Origin: Rhizobium sp. Root483D2
GTDB lineage: Bacteria; Pseudomonadota; Alphaproteobacteria; Rhizobiales; Rhizobiaceae
NCBI RefSeq assembly: GCF_001426685.1
Contig: NZ_LMFB01000044.1
Span: forward strand, 145,410-209,409
DNA: 64,000 nt
Reading direction: 5' to 3'
In this document: positions 62,553 through 64,000 of the stretch, piece by piece
Numbering within the stretch: position 1 is the stretch's first letter
Layout: every line of letters starts with the position of its first letter
Position numbers and translations under genes: made by a program
Notes under the pieces: generated by a model
What the model was told of the DNA's origin: nothing
Databases searched by the model: none
The model's input: only the letters and a program-made list of their open reading frames with translations

Positions 62553-64000
62553 ATGGTATCGGATCACATACAGATGCTCGACGATGTAAAGAATGGCACC
62601 CGGATCGCCGCCGTCATCGCCGCGATCCGGCAGCGCATTGCCGGCCGCAGCCTGACCGCAGGCGACAAGCTGCCATCGATCCGGGCTTTGGCACGCAGCC
62701 TGCAGCTGTCCACCTCCACCGTGGTCGAAGCCTATGACCGCCTGGCCGCCGAGGGCGTGATCCAGGCGCGTGCGGGCTCTGGCTTCTACGTGGCAAGCCA
62801 GGCGGCACCGCTTGCCCTGTCGGAAATCGGCCCAAAGCTGGACCGGGCGGTCGATCCTTTCTGGGTCTCGCGGCAGTCGCTGGAAGCGGCGAACGCCGAT
62901 CTGAAGCCTGGATGCGGCTGGCTGCCGCCCTCCTGGCTTCCGGACGACGGCATGCGCCGCGCCTTGCGGACGTTATCGCGCACCGAGGGCGCGTCGCTTG
63001 CCGACTACGGCACGCCGCTCGGCCTGCCGCCGTTGCGCCAACTTATCGCGCGCCGGATGAGCGAGCACGGCATCGACGCATCGCCGGACCAGATCATGCT
63101 GACCGAATCGGGCACGCAGGCGCTCGATCTCCTGTGCCGGTTTCTGCTCGAGCCCGGCGATACCGTTCTGGTGGACGACCCCTGCTACTTCAATTTTCAT
63201 GCGCTGCTGCGCGCACACCGCGCCCATATCGTCAGCGTTGCCTATACGCCGAGCGGCCCGGATATCGAGCAGTTCGCCAAGGTCTTGAGCGAGCACAAGC
63301 CGCGGCTCTACATCACCAATTCCGCCATCCACAACCCGACCGGGGCGGTGCTCTCCCCGGTGACGGCGCACCGGGTGCTGAAACTGGCCGAACAGGCGGG
63401 GCTGACCATCATCGAGGACGATATCTTCGCCGATTTCGAACATGCCGCTGCCCCAAGGCTTGCCGCCTTCGACGGCCTTGAGCGCGTCATCCATATCGGC
63501 AGCTTCTCCAAGACCCTGTCGGCTTCGGCGCGCTGCGGCTTCATTGCGGCCCGGCCCGACTGGATCGAGGGGCTGACCGACCTGAAGATCGCCACCACAT
63601 TCGGCGGCGGCCGTCTGACGGCTGAACTGGTGCTCAACGTGCTGCGCGACGGCAGTTACCGCAAACATATGGAAGGGCTGCGCCTGCGGCTTTCGCGCGC
63701 CATGACCGATGTCAACGCCCGGCTGAAAAACCTCGGGCTCGAATCCTGGATCGAACCGCAGGCCGGGATGTTCTTATGGGCAAGGCTGCCGGACGGGCTC
63801 GATTCGGCTGAGATCGCCCGGCAAGCGCTCATGGACAATATCGTGCTTGCCCCCGGCAACGTCTTCAGCCTGTCGCAATCGGCAGCCGGTTTCCTGCGGT
63901 TCAATGTCTCGCAATCCCAGGACAACCGCATCTTCGAGGTCCTGCGCAAGGCGATGGCCCGCAAGCCCGACATGGCCGCAGCAATACAGCGAATTGCCTA
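62553..64000 (+). CDS. MocR/PdxR family regulator: GntR HTH fused to PLP aminotransferase (runs off the right edge)
   Basis: 482 complete codons are readable and the frame is still open when the window ends (last bases TA). N-terminal GntR-type winged helix (about 13-78, SLTAGDKLPSIRALARSLQL ... VVEAYDRLAAEG) and a fold-type I aminotransferase domain (about 110-480) with the PLP lysine K320 in SFSKTLSASARCGF and the HNPTGAVL and EDDIFADFEH blocks. Such proteins use PLP and an amino compound as co-effectors. The gene is nearly complete: family members are 450-500 aa. Divergent from an EamA exporter. Confidence 0.9.
   Translation, partial: MVSDHIQMLDDVKNGTRIAAVIAAIRQRIAGRSLTAGDKLPSIRALARSLQLSTSTVVEAYDRLAAEGVIQARAGSGFYVASQAAPLALSEIGPKLDRAVDPFWVSRQSLEAANADLKPGCGWLPPSWLPDDGMRRALRTLSRTEGASLADYGTPLGLPPLRQLIARRMSEHGIDASPDQIMLTESGTQALDLLCRFLLEPGDTVLVDDPCYFNFHALLRAHRAHIVSVAYTPSGPDIEQFAKVLSEHKPRLYITNSAIHNPTGAVLSPVTAHRVLKLAEQAGLTIIEDDIFADFEHAAAPRLAAFDGLERVIHIGSFSKTLSASARCGFIAARPDWIEGLTDLKIATTFGGGRLTAELVLNVLRDGSYRKHMEGLRLRLSRAMTDVNARLKNLGLESWIEPQAGMFLWARLPDGLDSAEIARQALMDNIVLAPGNVFSLSQSAAGFLRFNVSQSQDNRIFEVLRKAMARKPDMAAAIQRIA

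Overview
The window is about 64 kb of GC-rich (roughly 60%) bacterial chromosome. Its gene content points to the Rhizobiaceae (Rhizobium/Agrobacterium group, Alphaproteobacteria): an ldtR-type MarR regulator beside an L,D-transpeptidase, HdaA next to polyphosphate kinase, an Omp25/31-type porin, Bpt aminoacyl-tRNA protein transferase, a Mg-type HemB, and palindromic intergenic repeats of rhizobial style. This is inferred from protein families and gene order; no rRNA is present to settle species. I see no tRNA, rRNA, insertion sequence, prophage or CRISPR array. Genes are dense and mostly housekeeping, with short accessory insertions between conserved blocks.

1-12 kb: a minus-strand run ribE(partial)-ribD-nrdR-glyA, then L,D-transpeptidase, ldtR and a DUF6163 membrane protein, followed by hemB (+). 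The ~580 bp between DUF6163 and hemB holds a likely small RNA with a strong terminator and an inverted pair of rhizobial palindromic repeats. A membrane GGDEF protein, an RDD protein, bpt and an EamA transporter follow. 12.1-16.7 kb: an AbrB-Doc toxin-antitoxin pair with a perfect operator palindrome is wedged onto the 3' end of the EamA gene, then parC and a secreted protein of unknown role. 16.8-28 kb: aspS, a second GGDEF protein, an MFS carrier, a Tat-exported multicopper oxidase, rnd, a DUF2000/AraC divergent pair, a class III cyclase and a secreted phytase-like esterase.

28-36 kb: minus-strand perM-hdaA-ppk-ppx (regulatory inactivation of DnaA plus polyphosphate making and breaking) divergent from purM-purN. 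36-44 kb: a Phd-VapC toxin-antitoxin operon, a NUDIX hydrolase, a molybdopterin oxidoreductase, rlmJ, a small secreted protein with an RNase T2 lipoprotein, a GST, a GNAT and an outer-membrane beta-barrel with a very AT-rich upstream region. 44-52 kb: SDR-uvrC, an intricate palindromic element and a LuxR regulator, pgsA-moaD-moaE, an orphan LivH-type permease divergent from a CGNR zinc-finger regulator across a perfect palindrome, a lipoprotein and ndk. 52-64 kb: GST, DinB, a small unknown, LtrA, a degenerate GGDEF protein, an ABC-F ATPase, a divergent MFS/LysR pair, two EamA exporters and a MocR-type regulator that runs off the right edge.

Nothing here is clearly a wholly new system. The most testable leads are the candidate small RNA upstream of hemB, the CGNR/LivH palindrome pair, the Doc protein lacking its motif histidine, the multi-hairpin element downstream of uvrC, and the MocR/EamA operator. 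Coordinates of palindromes were counted by hand from the sequence; family assignments are by recognition, not by search.
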